Shown here one piece after another: positions 28,447 through 37,555 of a stretch of DNA of 49,876 nt; position 1 is the stretch's first letter, and each line of letters opens with the position of its first letter. The translations under genes were made by a program, and so were the position numbers. The notes beneath the pieces were generated by a model. That model was not told the origin of the DNA and searched no databases. It saw nothing but the letters and a program-made list of their open reading frames with translations. Origin of the DNA: Ferrithrix thermotolerans DSM 19514 (GTDB taxonomy: Bacteria > Actinomycetota > Acidimicrobiia > Acidimicrobiales > Ilumatobacteraceae). The stretch is from assembly GCA_945861025.1 (NCBI GenBank), contig CAMASN010000020.1, forward strand, positions 1-49,876. Direction: 5' to 3'.

Positions 28447-29901
28447 TCAGTCGTTGTACGCAAGGACGCCCATTTCGGGGATGTCGACGCCTTGGATCTC
28501 TTGATCCTCAGGTGTACGAATTCCGCCTTTGGTGAACTTGTTCTGGATCGTAAAGAAGGCATACGCAAAGCCGAAAATGACAGTGCAAATCACAACCGCA
28601 CCAAGCAGTTGTGCCCCGAACTGGCCGAACTTACCTTGGATGATTCCCTCCACCTTGATCGGGTTTCCAGCGCCATCGACGGCACCGTTCCAACCGGCAC
28701 CGTATTGGCCGTTGGCGAAGATGCCCACGCTCAACACACCGAACAACCCGGCGCCACCATGTACTGCAATGGCACCTACTGGGTCATCGATACCGCGACG
28801 CTCGATGAAGAAGACCGCTTCGATGACGAGAATCGCCGCAATCAAACCAATCACTGCGGCGGCCCATGGCGCAACGAACGCGCACGGAGCGGTAATCGCA
28901 ACGAGGCCGGCCAACATGCCGTTCACCATCATTCCAGGATCAGGCTTACCGGTCTTGAAGGTGATGTAGTACATCGCCACGACCGCACCGACCGCTGCTG
29001 CAATCGCTGTGTTGGCTGCGACCGTTGCGAACTGAATATCAGTTGCTGCGAAGGTCGAGGCTGCGTTGAATCCGAACCAGCCAAACAACAAGATCAAAGC
29101 TCCGAGCAGCGCCATTGGAATGTTGTGGCCCGGAATCGCTCGCGGCCTCCCATCAGGCCCAAACTTGCCGATGCGAGGCCCAAGCACGATTGCGCCCGCA
29201 AGCGCCGCAACTCCACCAACGGCGTGCACCACACCTGATCCAGCAAAGTCGACGTACCCAGCACCAAGGCTCATCGTGTCCCAGGTCTTCGAGAGCCAAC
29301 CGCCGCCCCATGTCCATGCGGCAAAAATTGGATAGTAGAACGCACCACAAAAGAGGCCCCAAATCGCGAAGCTCTTCCACTTCCAACGCTCGGCCATCGA
29401 GCCGGTCGGAATGGTGGCAACGGTGTCCATGAACGCAGCCATATACAGAAAGATTGCCAACATGGCCGGGGTTGCGCTGTTGCCAAGATGACCCCATCCC
29501 TGCCATAGGAACGCCCAGTTGCCCGATCCGAGAAGCGGCTCCGCATTCAGCGCAGCGCCACCATCGCCAAAGTAAATGGACGTATCAAAGCCACCGAAGG
29601 CCAATGGGAATCCAACAAACAAGAAGCCCACGAAACCAAGACCGAAGATCGCAAAGTTGCTACTCATCACGTGAGCTGCGTTCTTTTTCTGAGTGAAACC
29701 GGTCTCTACAAGAGCAAAACCTGCCTGCATGAAAACAACCAAACTTGCACCGATGACCACCCAGAGCAGGTTGGTTGCGTGTCCCAACGTAGTGACGGGA
29801 TCAGCTTCTGCAGCGAATGCAGTACTCCCCACAACTAACCCCGATAAGGAGGCCCCAAAAAGGCCACCCGCTACGTACTTAAGTGCCAAACGTTTACGCA
29901 C
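28447..29901 (-). CDS. amt: Ammonium transporter
   Basis: A 484-residue Amt/MEP channel moving ammonium across the membrane. A cleavable-looking signal peptide (AALALA-like end GSTAFAAEADP) precedes eleven membrane helices. The pore histidines sit in GSGVVHAVGG and AIAVHGGAG, and DFAGSG is the family signature. The cytoplasmic tail ends GVDIPEMGVLAYND, the PII-docking region. GTG at 29901 is chosen because GGAGG is five bases upstream and the protein then begins with the signal peptide. It is upstream of glnB and downstream of the antiporter-GlnD fusion, all in one direction. Confidence 0.95.
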   Translation of the reverse strand: MRKRLALKYVAGGLFGASLSGLVVGSTAFAAEADPVTTLGHATNLLWVVIGASLVVFMQAGFALVETGFTQKKNAAHVMSSNFAIFGLGFVGFLFVGFPLAFGGFDTSIYFGDGGAALNAEPLLGSGNWAFLWQGWGHLGNSATPAMLAIFLYMAAFMDTVATIPTGSMAERWKWKSFAIWGLFCGAFYYPIFAAWTWGGGWLSKTWDTMSLGAGYVDFAGSGVVHAVGGVAALAGAIVLGPRIGKFGPDGRPRAIPGHNIPMALLGALILLFGWFGFNAASTFAATDIQFATVAANTAIAAAVGAVVAMYYITFKTGKPDPGMMVNGMLAGLVAITAPCAFVAPWAAAVIGLIAAILVIEAVFFIERRGIDDPVGAIAVHGGAGLFGVLSVGIFANGQYGAGWNGAVDGAGNPIKVEGIIQGKFGQFGAQLLGAVVICTVIFGFAYAFFTIQNKFTKGGIRTPEDQEIQGVDIPEMGVLAYND

Positions 29902-29993
29902 TGAATCCTCCAATTGAAAGTAGATGACTGGTGTTTGCACGGCGCAAATCACCGACGCTCGGCACGGCACTGGGACGAGACATAGGCAGAGTA

Positions 29994-30024
29994 CGAAGCT
30001 CAGGTTTCAGGACGAGAGCCTTCG
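29994..30024 (-). terminator. Hairpin in the gap between the antiporter fusion and amt
   Basis: On the minus strand CGAAGGCTC (30024-30016) pairs with GAGCTTCG (30001-29994), with one bulged base and a 14-base loop. It lies within the 160-base leader before amt and could be a partial terminator or attenuator. I see no strong promoter consensus in the same gap. Confidence 0.3.
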
Positions 30025-30061
30025 TGTTGCCAGTTTGTTAACACCATCAATCAGCGAGGCA

Positions 30062-32770
30062 TTACTGACGTCGAGGCCACCGCCGCCTGCGCTGCACCCT
30101 TCCCGAGGCCAATGCAGAACGGACGTCGGCGACGATGTCGTCGCTCAGTTTGCGGTTCAACCGATCGGAGACAGCGAAACGATCGTTCACTTGGCCGAGC
30201 TCAGATCCGATGCGTGCCGAATGAATCACTGCGCCCGCGGCAGCAAATGCGCTGCTGACTGCAAGCAACACGCCTGGTTCGTCGGGACCAGTGACCGTGC
30301 ACACGGTGAGCCACGGCAGAGCATCGTTATCGAACGTCAGCGAAATCGTGGGTTGCGCAATCGGCTGCACCTGCGCACCGAGTCGAGATTCAAACGCCTG
30401 GGCTAACACCGCCGCCTTCGGCCGTAACGATGTGCGCACCACAAAACTCGAGAGCGCAGCGCCGTCTGGCCAGGTGGTGAGATCGGCGGCAGCGATATCG
30501 AGCTGTTGACGCACTAATGCGTCGGCCAAACGAGCCAGCAGACCGGCCGTGTCGCGACACGCAACATCGATCTTCCAATGATCGGGCTCAGGCTCAGGGC
30601 TCACCGCGATTCGCACCACGCCTTTGAGCGGCAGCGGTTCCACAAGTCGCGCATGACGCGCCAACTCTTCGGGAGCGTGGGCCAAGAGATAGGTGTGCGA
30701 CGCGTGCCGAAGTCGTTCGATCGGGGCAGCATCTTCGAGGAGACGCTGGGCCGCAAGTCGGCGCGTCCCGGCCAGGTTGTCGGCGTCTCCACCTGTGAGA
30801 TCAGGATGACGCAGCGCTTCTTGCACCTGCATGTACTGAGCCGCAAGCACATCGCTCGCCACACGAGTGAGGTCACCAAGGGCCACAGCCAATACGTATG
30901 CAAGCCGAGCATGGCGGGCCTTACCGAGGTGCGTAGCCATTTGCAAGATCTCGTTTTCATCAAAGCCTGCGGGGCCGTGGCCTCTGCGTCGCAGCAGGTT
31001 CGCGTCTGCCACAATCGAGACGATCCGGTCTGCCTGAGCTTCACTTCCAAAACGTCTCGCCAAGCCCTGCGCAGACTCAGTATCCGCGCACACGTCGGCT
31101 ACCAGCGCAGCGAGAAGCAGGTCGTCGTCCAGTTCAGTGAGCGCAGTTTCACCAACCCCTGACGAAGACTGCGCATGCAGGCGATCGACCACACCAAAGC
31201 GCAGAGATCCAAGCGGATCAAGGTCGGACATGTCGGCTCGACGTCGCCGCATCGCTGTCGCAACTTCGGGCAGAGTACGTTCTAACACTCCCGTCACTTC
31301 GAGCCAACGCCACGACCGTGGCGAATCGTCACGAAGTAAGCCAACCAGTGCAGCGGTGTGTGATGCGTCCCAGACCAGATCGGCCTGGCGATGCAGTGCG
31401 AACCAGTCAAGCAAGGGTTCCGACGGGGTCCGAAGCGCCGCATGTTGCGCAGCGGCGAGGGCCACCGTAACGGTCTGCGAGACAGGAGGGATAGCTGCCA
31501 ATCCAACGGTGTCGCCAATTGTAGAGATCCAACCCGCAGCGGGCTCCGCCTCAATCGCCGGCGAGCCGAACCCAGCTTGGCGTCGCGGACCCTGCCCAAT
31601 ACGTAGGCGCAACAACGGAGGGGTAACCAACGTGGTGACGAGGATCACGATCAGGAGCGCTCCGTATTGGTCGGTGTCGAGCACACCTGACGAGAGTCCG
31701 ATCGCGGCGAAGATGAGGCCAACCTCGCCTCGCGGAATCATGCCGAGACCGATCAACAGTCGGTCGGCGCGCTGCGCCGGCACGACCAGTGCCGAGCACA
31801 GCTTGCCCAGAACGGCGACGACGGTCATCGCGCCGGCGAGCAGGAGAACCGAGGGTTTCGCCATCGCAGAAAGGTCGGCATTAATGCCGATGCTCAGGAA
31901 GAACACCGGAATAAACACGTTTCCAACCGCACCCAAATCGGCTGCGACGCGCTCGTGTTGATCTGTGCGACCAAGCGCAATACCGGCCATAAAGCCACCG
32001 ATAATGAAGGCGAGCTTGGCCAGATCAGCAAGGGTGGCAAACCCAATCATCAAGGCGAACGCTGCCACGACCACGGTGGCTCCAGACGACGCGCGACGAC
32101 TGATTTGGCGGAACAACCTTGGCACCACGAACACGCCGAGCAGTCCGGTGCCCAACAAAAAGAGCAGCGCCAGCCCAAACGTCTGCGCCACCGTGCCAAT
32201 CCCAACCGACCCGCCCGTCACTACCTTCACCACCACGGTCAAGATGATTAGACCGAGAACGTCGTCAGCTACGGCGGCACCGAGGACAATTCGCGACTCA
32301 ATTGAGGCAAGTGCTCTCAAGTCTCCAAACACGCGCGCCGTGATGCCCACACTGGTAGCGGTGAGCGCAGCCCCAAACAGCAGCGCCGTATTTGTCGATT
32401 CACCAAACAACAACCCCACACCGAGCCCAGCCGCAAACGGCACGACGACGCCCACTACCGCCACAGCCATTGACGCACCGCCAACTTTTCGCAGCTCGAC
32501 CAGGTCTGTTTCCATGCCTACAGAGAGCAGGAGCAAGAGCACACCGATCTCGGCGAGCACGGCAACCGAGATCCCCCGTGCGCCGTCGAGCTGGATGAGA
32601 CCAACAACCGATGGCCCGACGAGCACACCGGCCACGATCTCACCGAGCACCGCTGGCACACGAAGACGCTCAGCAATTTCAGCGACCACTTTCGCGGCGG
32701 TAACAATAATCAACAGATCAAGCAGCAGACGCGCCACATCTATCGATTCGGCGCTTCCAAAGATAACCAT
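30062..32770 (-). CDS. CPA2 cation/proton antiporter fused to GlnD-like C-terminal half (HD-like plus two ACT domains)
   Basis: A 902-residue fusion. Residues 1-395 are a CPA2-family antiporter of about 12 helices, with the ion-binding pair D169-D170 in GAAVADDVLGL and the conserved PRGEVGLI near 346. Residues about 445-700 match the adaptor and HD region of GlnD: TGVLERTLPE at 493-502, DDLLLAALVADV at 549-560 where GlnD has an HD pair (here A-D), and ANLLRRRGHG at 590-599. Two ACT domains follow (about 718-798 and 820-888; DTAGLLARL at 740, NDRFAVSDR at 862). The GlnD nucleotidyltransferase domain is absent. The HD histidine is lost, so enzyme activity is doubtful and a ligand-sensing role is more likely. 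TACTCT seven bases upstream favours ATG 32770 over GTG 32776. Followed by amt and glnB. Confidence 0.85.
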   Translation of the reverse strand: MVIFGSAESIDVARLLLDLLIIVTAAKVVAEIAERLRVPAVLGEIVAGVLVGPSVVGLIQLDGARGISVAVLAEIGVLLLLLSVGMETDLVELRKVGGASMAVAVVGVVVPFAAGLGVGLLFGESTNTALLFGAALTATSVGITARVFGDLRALASIESRIVLGAAVADDVLGLIILTVVVKVVTGGSVGIGTVAQTFGLALLFLLGTGLLGVFVVPRLFRQISRRASSGATVVVAAFALMIGFATLADLAKLAFIIGGFMAGIALGRTDQHERVAADLGAVGNVFIPVFFLSIGINADLSAMAKPSVLLLAGAMTVVAVLGKLCSALVVPAQRADRLLIGLGMIPRGEVGLIFAAIGLSSGVLDTDQYGALLIVILVTTLVTPPLLRLRIGQGPRRQAGFGSPAIEAEPAAGWISTIGDTVGLAAIPPVSQTVTVALAAAQHAALRTPSEPLLDWFALHRQADLVWDASHTAALVGLLRDDSPRSWRWLEVTGVLERTLPEVATAMRRRRADMSDLDPLGSLRFGVVDRLHAQSSSGVGETALTELDDDLLLAALVADVCADTESAQGLARRFGSEAQADRIVSIVADANLLRRRGHGPAGFDENEILQMATHLGKARHARLAYVLAVALGDLTRVASDVLAAQYMQVQEALRHPDLTGGDADNLAGTRRLAAQRLLEDAAPIERLRHASHTYLLAHAPEELARHARLVEPLPLKGVVRIAVSPEPEPDHWKIDVACRDTAGLLARLADALVRQQLDIAAADLTTWPDGAALSSFVVRTSLRPKAAVLAQAFESRLGAQVQPIAQPTISLTFDNDALPWLTVCTVTGPDEPGVLLAVSSAFAAAGAVIHSARIGSELGQVNDRFAVSDRLNRKLSDDIVADVRSALASGRVQRRRRWPRRQ

Positions 32771-32777
32771 CGTCACG

Positions 32778-32783
32778 AGAGTA
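32778..32783 (-). promoter_or_regulatory. Leaderless -10 box (TACTCT) of the antiporter-GlnD fusion
   Basis: TACTCT on the minus strand ends seven bases before ATG 32770 and is only one base from the GTG at 32776, so it decides for the ATG. The gene therefore has its own promoter after typA. Confidence 0.45.
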
Positions 32784-32872
32784 AGTCGGCAATGTTTCGC
32801 CGCTATGCACCATCTGTGAACTGGGTATGAACTGAGCCTCGCATCAGGCGGCAGCCAGTCGCAAGAAATGGC

Positions 32873-34702
32873 CTACTTGCTCTTTTTGTTCGCCTTACGA
32901 CGATCTTCGAGGGCGAGGTGCTTCTTACGAATGCGGATGTTCTTTGGCGTGACCTCGACGAGTTCGTCGTCGGCAATCCATTCGATAGCCGTCTCAAGGC
33001 TGTGAATGCGCGGCGTTGGCAGCTTGACGGCATCGTCATGGCTGTGCGTTCGAATGTTGTTCTTTTCCTTCGGACGAACGGCGTTAACCACCATCTCATC
33101 TTCACGGGCACATTCGCCAACGACCATGCCTTCATATACCTGCTCACCTGGAGCGATGAAGAATTGGCCGCTGAGCTGCAACTTGTCGAGCGCATAGCCA
33201 GTGGACTGACCAATGCGGTCGGCAACCATCGCACCGCCACGGGAATCGGGCATTTCTCCGGTCCATGCCATCCAGCCAAGGTGATGCTGATGCAACAGCG
33301 CAGTACCGCGGGTGACGGTCATCAGCAACGAACGGAAGCCAATCAGGCCACGGCTTGGGCATTCGAAGGTGACAATGGTGCGGCCAGCGTCGCCGGGGCG
33401 AAGGTCGGTGACACGACCCTTGCGAGGCGCCAATTCTTGGGTCACGGTGCCGACATGGTCGTCAGGAACGTCGCAGACGCCACGTTCTTGCGGCTCAAAG
33501 CGCTTACCATTCACTTCTTTGGTGATGACCTCGGGGCGGCTGACCTGCAGCTCGTACCCCTCGCGGCGCATCGACTCAATCAGCACGGCCAACTGCAGTT
33601 CGCCACGGCCGGCAACTTCGATGATGTCAGGCGAGCCGGTCTCGAACAGCTTGATCGACACGTTGCCAAGAAGTTCCTTTTCGAGGCGATCGACCAGGTG
33701 ACGGCTTGTGAGGTACTTGCCATCTTTGCCAGCGAACGGCGATGTGTTCACGCCGAAGGTCATACGCAGCACAGGCTCGTCGACCATCAAGCGTGGCAAT
33801 GCCACCGGCGACTCGACCGAGGCAATGGTGTCGCCGATCTCGACCTCGGGGAATCCGGCGACAACAAACAAGTCGCCCGCCGAGAGTTCTTGCACTTCGT
33901 TGCGGCTCACGCCTTCGAACGCCATCAACTGGCTCAGGCGACGCTTGAGCGGCGGCTGCCCCTCGGCGAACTCTTCTTCAAGCAATGCAACGGTGTCCCC
34001 ACGGCGCATGACGCCATTGACAACGCGGCCAATGGCGAGACGCCCGAGGTACTCGCTGGCGTCGAGCGTGGTGACCATGGCCTGCAGCGGGGCCGTTGGG
34101 TCGCCCTGAGGGGCGGGAATGGTCTCGAGAATGGTGTCGAGCAGGGCCGATAGGTCTTCATCGGGGCCAGGCATGCCAATGCCGCGCATTGAGCGGCCTT
34201 CGCGAGCCACTGCCGAGATGACCTGGAAGTCGATGTGGTGGTCACCGGCATCGAGGTCGATGAACAACTGGTACACCTCGTCGAGCACTTCTTCTGGGCG
34301 TGCATCGCCACGGTCGACCTTGTTAATGATAACAATTGCGGGCAGATCGAGCGCCAAAGCCTTTTGCAGCACGTAGCGGGTCTGCGGCAATGGGCCCTCG
34401 GCAGCGTCGACGAGCAGCAACACGCCGTCGACCATGGTGAGCGCACGCTCGACTTCGCCACCGAAGTCGGCGTGGCCGGGGGTATCGACGAGGTTGATCT
34501 TTGTGCCCTTCCATGTAATGGAAGCGGCCTTGGCGAGAATGGTGATGCCACGCTCTCGCTCTTGGTCGTTGCTGTCCATCACACGGTCAACGACCGCTTG
34601 GTGGGCTGCAAAGGTGCCTGTTGCGCGCAACAGGGCATCAACGAGTGTGGTTTTACCGTGGTCGACGTGCGCGACAAGGGCGATATTTCGTAATTGGGTC
34701 AT
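32873..34702 (-). CDS. typA: Translational GTPase TypA (BipA)
   Basis: A 609-residue ribosome-associated GTPase of the EF-G group, involved in stress and cold responses and in large-subunit assembly. G1 is AHVDHGKTT (about 10-18), G2/G3 include [10 protein letters not shown] and [12 protein letters not shown], and G4 is NKVDR. EF-G-like domains III and V and the BipA-specific C-terminal region ([25 protein letters not shown]) follow. The ATG at 34702 begins [10 protein letters not shown], the normal start; the open frame before it adds unrelated residues. Confidence 0.96.
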   Translation of the reverse strand: MTQLRNIALVAHVDHGKTTLVDALLRATGTFAAHQAVVDRVMDSNDQERERGITILAKAASITWKGTKINLVDTPGHADFGGEVERALTMVDGVLLLVDAAEGPLPQTRYVLQKALALDLPAIVIINKVDRGDARPEEVLDEVYQLFIDLDAGDHHIDFQVISAVAREGRSMRGIGMPGPDEDLSALLDTILETIPAPQGDPTAPLQAMVTTLDASEYLGRLAIGRVVNGVMRRGDTVALLEEEFAEGQPPLKRRLSQLMAFEGVSRNEVQELSAGDLFVVAGFPEVEIGDTIASVESPVALPRLMVDEPVLRMTFGVNTSPFAGKDGKYLTSRHLVDRLEKELLGNVSIKLFETGSPDIIEVAGRGELQLAVLIESMRREGYELQVSRPEVITKEVNGKRFEPQERGVCDVPDDHVGTVTQELAPRKGRVTDLRPGDAGRTIVTFECPSRGLIGFRSLLMTVTRGTALLHQHHLGWMAWTGEMPDSRGGAMVADRIGQSTGYALDKLQLSGQFFIAPGEQVYEGMVVGECAREDEMVVNAVRPKEKNNIRTHSHDDAVKLPTPRIHSLETAIEWIADDELVEVTPKNIRIRKKHLALEDRRKANKKSK

Positions 34703-34795
34703 AGTCCGCGGGTTTCGTTGATACCGCAAAGCTGAGGCGGGGGCCACAGCGCGGCAGGAGACAAATGCTGGCTCCGGTGTATTACAGCTTCAGAT

Positions 34796-34981
34796 TCAGT
34801 CTTCGGGCTCTTCGTCTTCGTCGTCGAAGGTGACGCCGTACTTCTCCGCTAGCGCGGCATACTCATCGTCTTCGGTGCGAGGACGTTGATCAGTGCCCGC
34901 AAATCCCAGATCGAGTGCACTGGGACCAGCTTGCTTCAGCTTTCGCGCTTCTTCAAAGCGGCGATGACGACCCTTCTTCAC
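34796..34981 (-). CDS. Small acidic-tailed actinobacterial protein, function unknown
   Basis: A 61-residue protein starting at GTG 34981 with GGAG seven bases upstream. It opens with a basic patch (MKKGRHRRFEEARKLKQ) and ends in a strongly acidic tail (TFDDEDEEPED). Small proteins with a GRHRR-EEAR start are common in actinobacteria and have no known role. The gene lies 93 bases before typA in the same direction, and its base-composition and charge pattern look like a real coding sequence rather than chance. Confidence 0.7.
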   Translation of the reverse strand: MKKGRHRRFEEARKLKQAGPSALDLGFAGTDQRPRTEDDEYAALAEKYGVTFDDEDEEPED

Positions 34982-35217
34982 GGCAGGGCTCCGAACCTAG
35001 AGAAATAACATCGGGTGCAAGCCTACCGTTCGCTGCATGGAACCAGACGGATCGCAGAGGTGACCTGCGTCGTATTTTGAGTGATTTCCCTGCTCAGAGC
35101 CACACCAGATGATGCGATCTGCCAGGTACCGACCGGCCGAAGCAGGCCAGCTCGGTCTCCCGAACCCATTTTCGCCGGCAAATCGCGCCACAACACGACC
35201 ATGCACCCGCTGTTATC

Positions 35218-35223
35218 TACGCT
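35218..35223 (+). promoter_or_regulatory. Leaderless -10 box (TACGCT) of the GH13 gene
   Basis: TACGCT ends seven bases before the ATG at 35231. The rest of the 249-base divergent gap (34982-35230) shows no further gene or strong repeat. Confidence 0.4.
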
Positions 35224-35230
35224 GAGCAGC

Positions 35231-36757
35231 ATGAACAACGCTGCGTGGTGGAAGACAGAAGTCGTATACCAGATTTATCCGCGCAGTTTCGCCGATGCGA
35301 ACGGAGACGGTGTCGGCGACCTGCAAGGCATACGTTCTCGTCTCGACTATCTCGAGTGGCTAGGCATCAAGGTGCTGTGGCTGTCGCCAGTGTTCAGTTC
35401 GCCGATGGCCGACTTCGGCTACGACGTGAGCGACTACTGCGACATCGATCCCACCTTCGGAACGCTTGCAGACATGGACGAACTCATCGCCGATTGTCAT
35501 CGCCGCGGTATGCGCCTGATGCTCGACTGGGTGCCCAACCACACCAGTGAGCAACACCCATGGTTCCAAGAGAGCCGTGCGAATCGCACCAACCCAAAGG
35601 CCGACTGGTACGTGTGGCGGGACCAACCTTCGAACAACTGGCTTGGCTCTTTTCGCGAGGGTTCATCGGCTTGGGACTACGACGACCAGCGCGGCCAGTG
35701 GTACCTGCATTGCTTTCTGAGCGAGCAGCCCGACCTCAATTGGGATAACCCCGACGTCGAAGCTGCGATGCACAACACACTTCGGTTCTGGCTCGATCGC
35801 GGTGTCGACGGTTTCCGAATGGACGTTGTGCACCTCATCGGCAAAGACATCGAGCGCGATGATCCACCGGTGGCCGCCGAGCGCGGCATCAGCCATGTGC
35901 CGTTCAACGACGTCGCGATCACGCACCAACGCCTACGCGGCATTCGTGGCGTGCTCGACAGTTACCCAGGCGAACGAACCAGCGTCGGTGAGGTGTACCT
36001 CCTCGACGAGGCAGCGATGGCCGCCTATTACGGCAACGACGACGAACTGCACCTGTCGTTCAACTTCTCGTTCCTTTGGGCAAAATGGAACGCCGCTGGG
36101 TTGCGCAACAAGATCACCAACACGCTGAGCCATCTCGAATCTCGCAACGCATGGCCCACCTGGGTGCTCTCAAACCACGATGTGCCGCGGCACCGTCAGC
36201 GTTACGGCGGGGCCGAAACCGACGCCCGCGTGGCTGCCGTGATGTTGCTCACCTTGCCCGGCACCCCGTTCATGTATCAGGGCGAGGAACTCGGGCTCGT
36301 AGACGCCGTCGTCGATCCCGCAACGCAGCTCGACCCTGGCGGGCGCGATGGTTGCCGCGCTCCAATTCCGTGGACTGCTGAAACACACCACGGATGGACC
36401 CGAGACCCGTGGCTACCGTTCGCCCCCGAGTGCGCGACTCGAAACGTAGCGACGTTGCAGGCCGACACCGGCTCGATACTTCACCTCTACCGCGAACTGC
36501 TGGCGCTACGACGCAGCCACGCTGCGCTCAACATCGGCGCCTTCGAAATGATCAGCGGCGGCGACAACGTGCTTGCGTACACGCGGACCCGGGGTGATCA
36601 ACGTGTTGTCGTGGTCTTGAACCTTGGCGACGAAATGTGCACCGTGCCCGAATTACTGCACGCGCCACGGTTGTGCAGCACGGGCGAGTCGGCCAGCGAA
36701 ACCGACGCCTCCGACACAGTCGATGCACACACCGCAGTAATCGCGCTGCTGACATGA
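35231..36757 (+). CDS. GH13 alpha-glucosidase / oligo-1,6-glucosidase family
   Basis: A 508-residue cytosolic glycoside hydrolase cutting alpha-linked glucosides. The (beta/alpha)8 barrel starts YQIYPRSFADANGDGVGD. The catalytic nucleophile is D198 (GFRMDVVH), the acid/base E254 (GEVYLLDE) and the transition-state Asp D317 (LSNHDVPRH). LDWVPNHTS (98-106) and QPDLNWDNP (166-174) place it in the oligo-1,6-glucosidase/alpha-glucosidase subgroup. The open frame extends 150 bases upstream, but the ATG at 35231 gives the family N-terminus and follows a -10 box. It ends 12 bases before the ParA-like gene. Confidence 0.93.
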   Translation: MNNAAWWKTEVVYQIYPRSFADANGDGVGDLQGIRSRLDYLEWLGIKVLWLSPVFSSPMADFGYDVSDYCDIDPTFGTLADMDELIADCHRRGMRLMLDWVPNHTSEQHPWFQESRANRTNPKADWYVWRDQPSNNWLGSFREGSSAWDYDDQRGQWYLHCFLSEQPDLNWDNPDVEAAMHNTLRFWLDRGVDGFRMDVVHLIGKDIERDDPPVAAERGISHVPFNDVAITHQRLRGIRGVLDSYPGERTSVGEVYLLDEAAMAAYYGNDDELHLSFNFSFLWAKWNAAGLRNKITNTLSHLESRNAWPTWVLSNHDVPRHRQRYGGAETDARVAAVMLLTLPGTPFMYQGEELGLVDAVVDPATQLDPGGRDGCRAPIPWTAETHHGWTRDPWLPFAPECATRNVATLQADTGSILHLYRELLALRRSHAALNIGAFEMISGGDNVLAYTRTRGDQRVVVVLNLGDEMCTVPELLHAPRLCSTGESASETDASDTVDAHTAVIALLT

Positions 36758-36763
36758 CATCAT
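36758..36763 (+). promoter_or_regulatory. Possible leaderless -10 box (CATCAT) of the ParA-like gene
   Basis: CATCAT immediately follows the GH13 stop codon and ends six bases before ATG 36770. The match is weaker than the others in this window. Confidence 0.25.
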
Positions 36764-36769
36764 TTGCCC

Positions 36770-37525
36770 ATGGGTCGAATCGTTGCATTGCTCAATCAGA
36801 AAGGTGGCGTGGGTAAAACCACGGTCACCCTCGGTCTTGCCTCTGCAGCTGCGGCCGCTGGCCACAGCGTGCTGGTGGTCGATCTCGACCCACAGGCGTC
36901 AAGCACCTGGGCGCTCGGTATCGATCCGGCCGAGGTCGAAGTCTCGACGGCCGAGGTGTTGGCCAAAGCCGACCCTGACTCTGCCATTGTCGAAACCAAC
37001 TGGGGCCCGCTGATCCATCTCATGCCAGCGTCCAATCGCCTGCAGCCCCGCGAACAGGGCAAGCCGAAACGCCTGAGCTCCGCCCTTGAGAAAGTGGCCG
37101 ATCGCTACGACGCCATCCTGATCGACTGCCCGCCGAGCTTGGGCAACCTCACGACAAATGGCCTCACCGCTGCCAGTCACGCAATCATCGTTGTCGAGCC
37201 GTCAGCATTTGGGCTCCGCGGCATTGCGGCGGTGGCCGATGTCATCGACGAAGTGTGGGGCAGTCACAACAGCAATCTTGATCTCGCCGGCGTGATTGTG
37301 AACAAGGTTCCCGGTGTCTCCGGCGAAGCCGACCGACGCTACGACGAACTGGTTCGCATAGTTGGCAAGAAGGCAATCTGGCAGCCAGTCATTCCGCAGC
37401 GTGTCATCGTGACGCAAGCAGTTGGCGACCGACGGGCCATCCACAGTTACGGCGCCCGATCAGCCGACGTGTCTGTGGCATTCGACCAACTCTGGAAGAA
37501 GCTTCGCCGCGTCACTCGCGATTAA
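36770..37525 (+). CDS. ParA/Soj-family ATPase (orphan)
   Basis: A 251-residue P-loop ATPase. The deviant Walker A KGGVGKTT starts at residue 11, with DLDPQASST as the A' site and ILIDCPPSLGNLT as Walker B. ParA proteins bind DNA or membrane as dimers and partition chromosomes, plasmids or large complexes. No ParB or parS-like partner is adjacent, so it is an orphan that may position some other cargo. It starts at ATG 36770, 12 bases after the GH13 gene, with which it may be co-transcribed. No N-terminal helix-turn-helix domain is present. Confidence 0.88.
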   Translation: MGRIVALLNQKGGVGKTTVTLGLASAAAAAGHSVLVVDLDPQASSTWALGIDPAEVEVSTAEVLAKADPDSAIVETNWGPLIHLMPASNRLQPREQGKPKRLSSALEKVADRYDAILIDCPPSLGNLTTNGLTAASHAIIVVEPSAFGLRGIAAVADVIDEVWGSHNSNLDLAGVIVNKVPGVSGEADRRYDELVRIVGKKAIWQPVIPQRVIVTQAVGDRRAIHSYGARSADVSVAFDQLWKKLRRVTRD

Positions 37526-37528
37526 TGG

Positions 37529-37550
37529 ACCGGGCTCAGTGGGCGCCGGT
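37529..37550. terminator. Weak hairpin between convergent parA-like and rnd genes
   Basis: ACCGGGC (37529-37535) can pair with GC and CCGGT ending at 37550, with one bulged G. It fills most of the 30-base convergent gap; there is no T run. Confidence 0.3.
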
Positions 37551-37555
37551 TGATC

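Noticed and set aside
29902-30061. Possible GlnR-type boxes upstream of amt
   Set aside because: GTTAAC and GCAAC occur with six-base spacing but the full four-block GlnR pattern is not met.
30062-32770. The antiporter-GlnD fusion as an assembly or frameshift artefact
   Set aside because: The frame is uninterrupted over 902 codons, domains join without a break in composition, and no start site is required inside.
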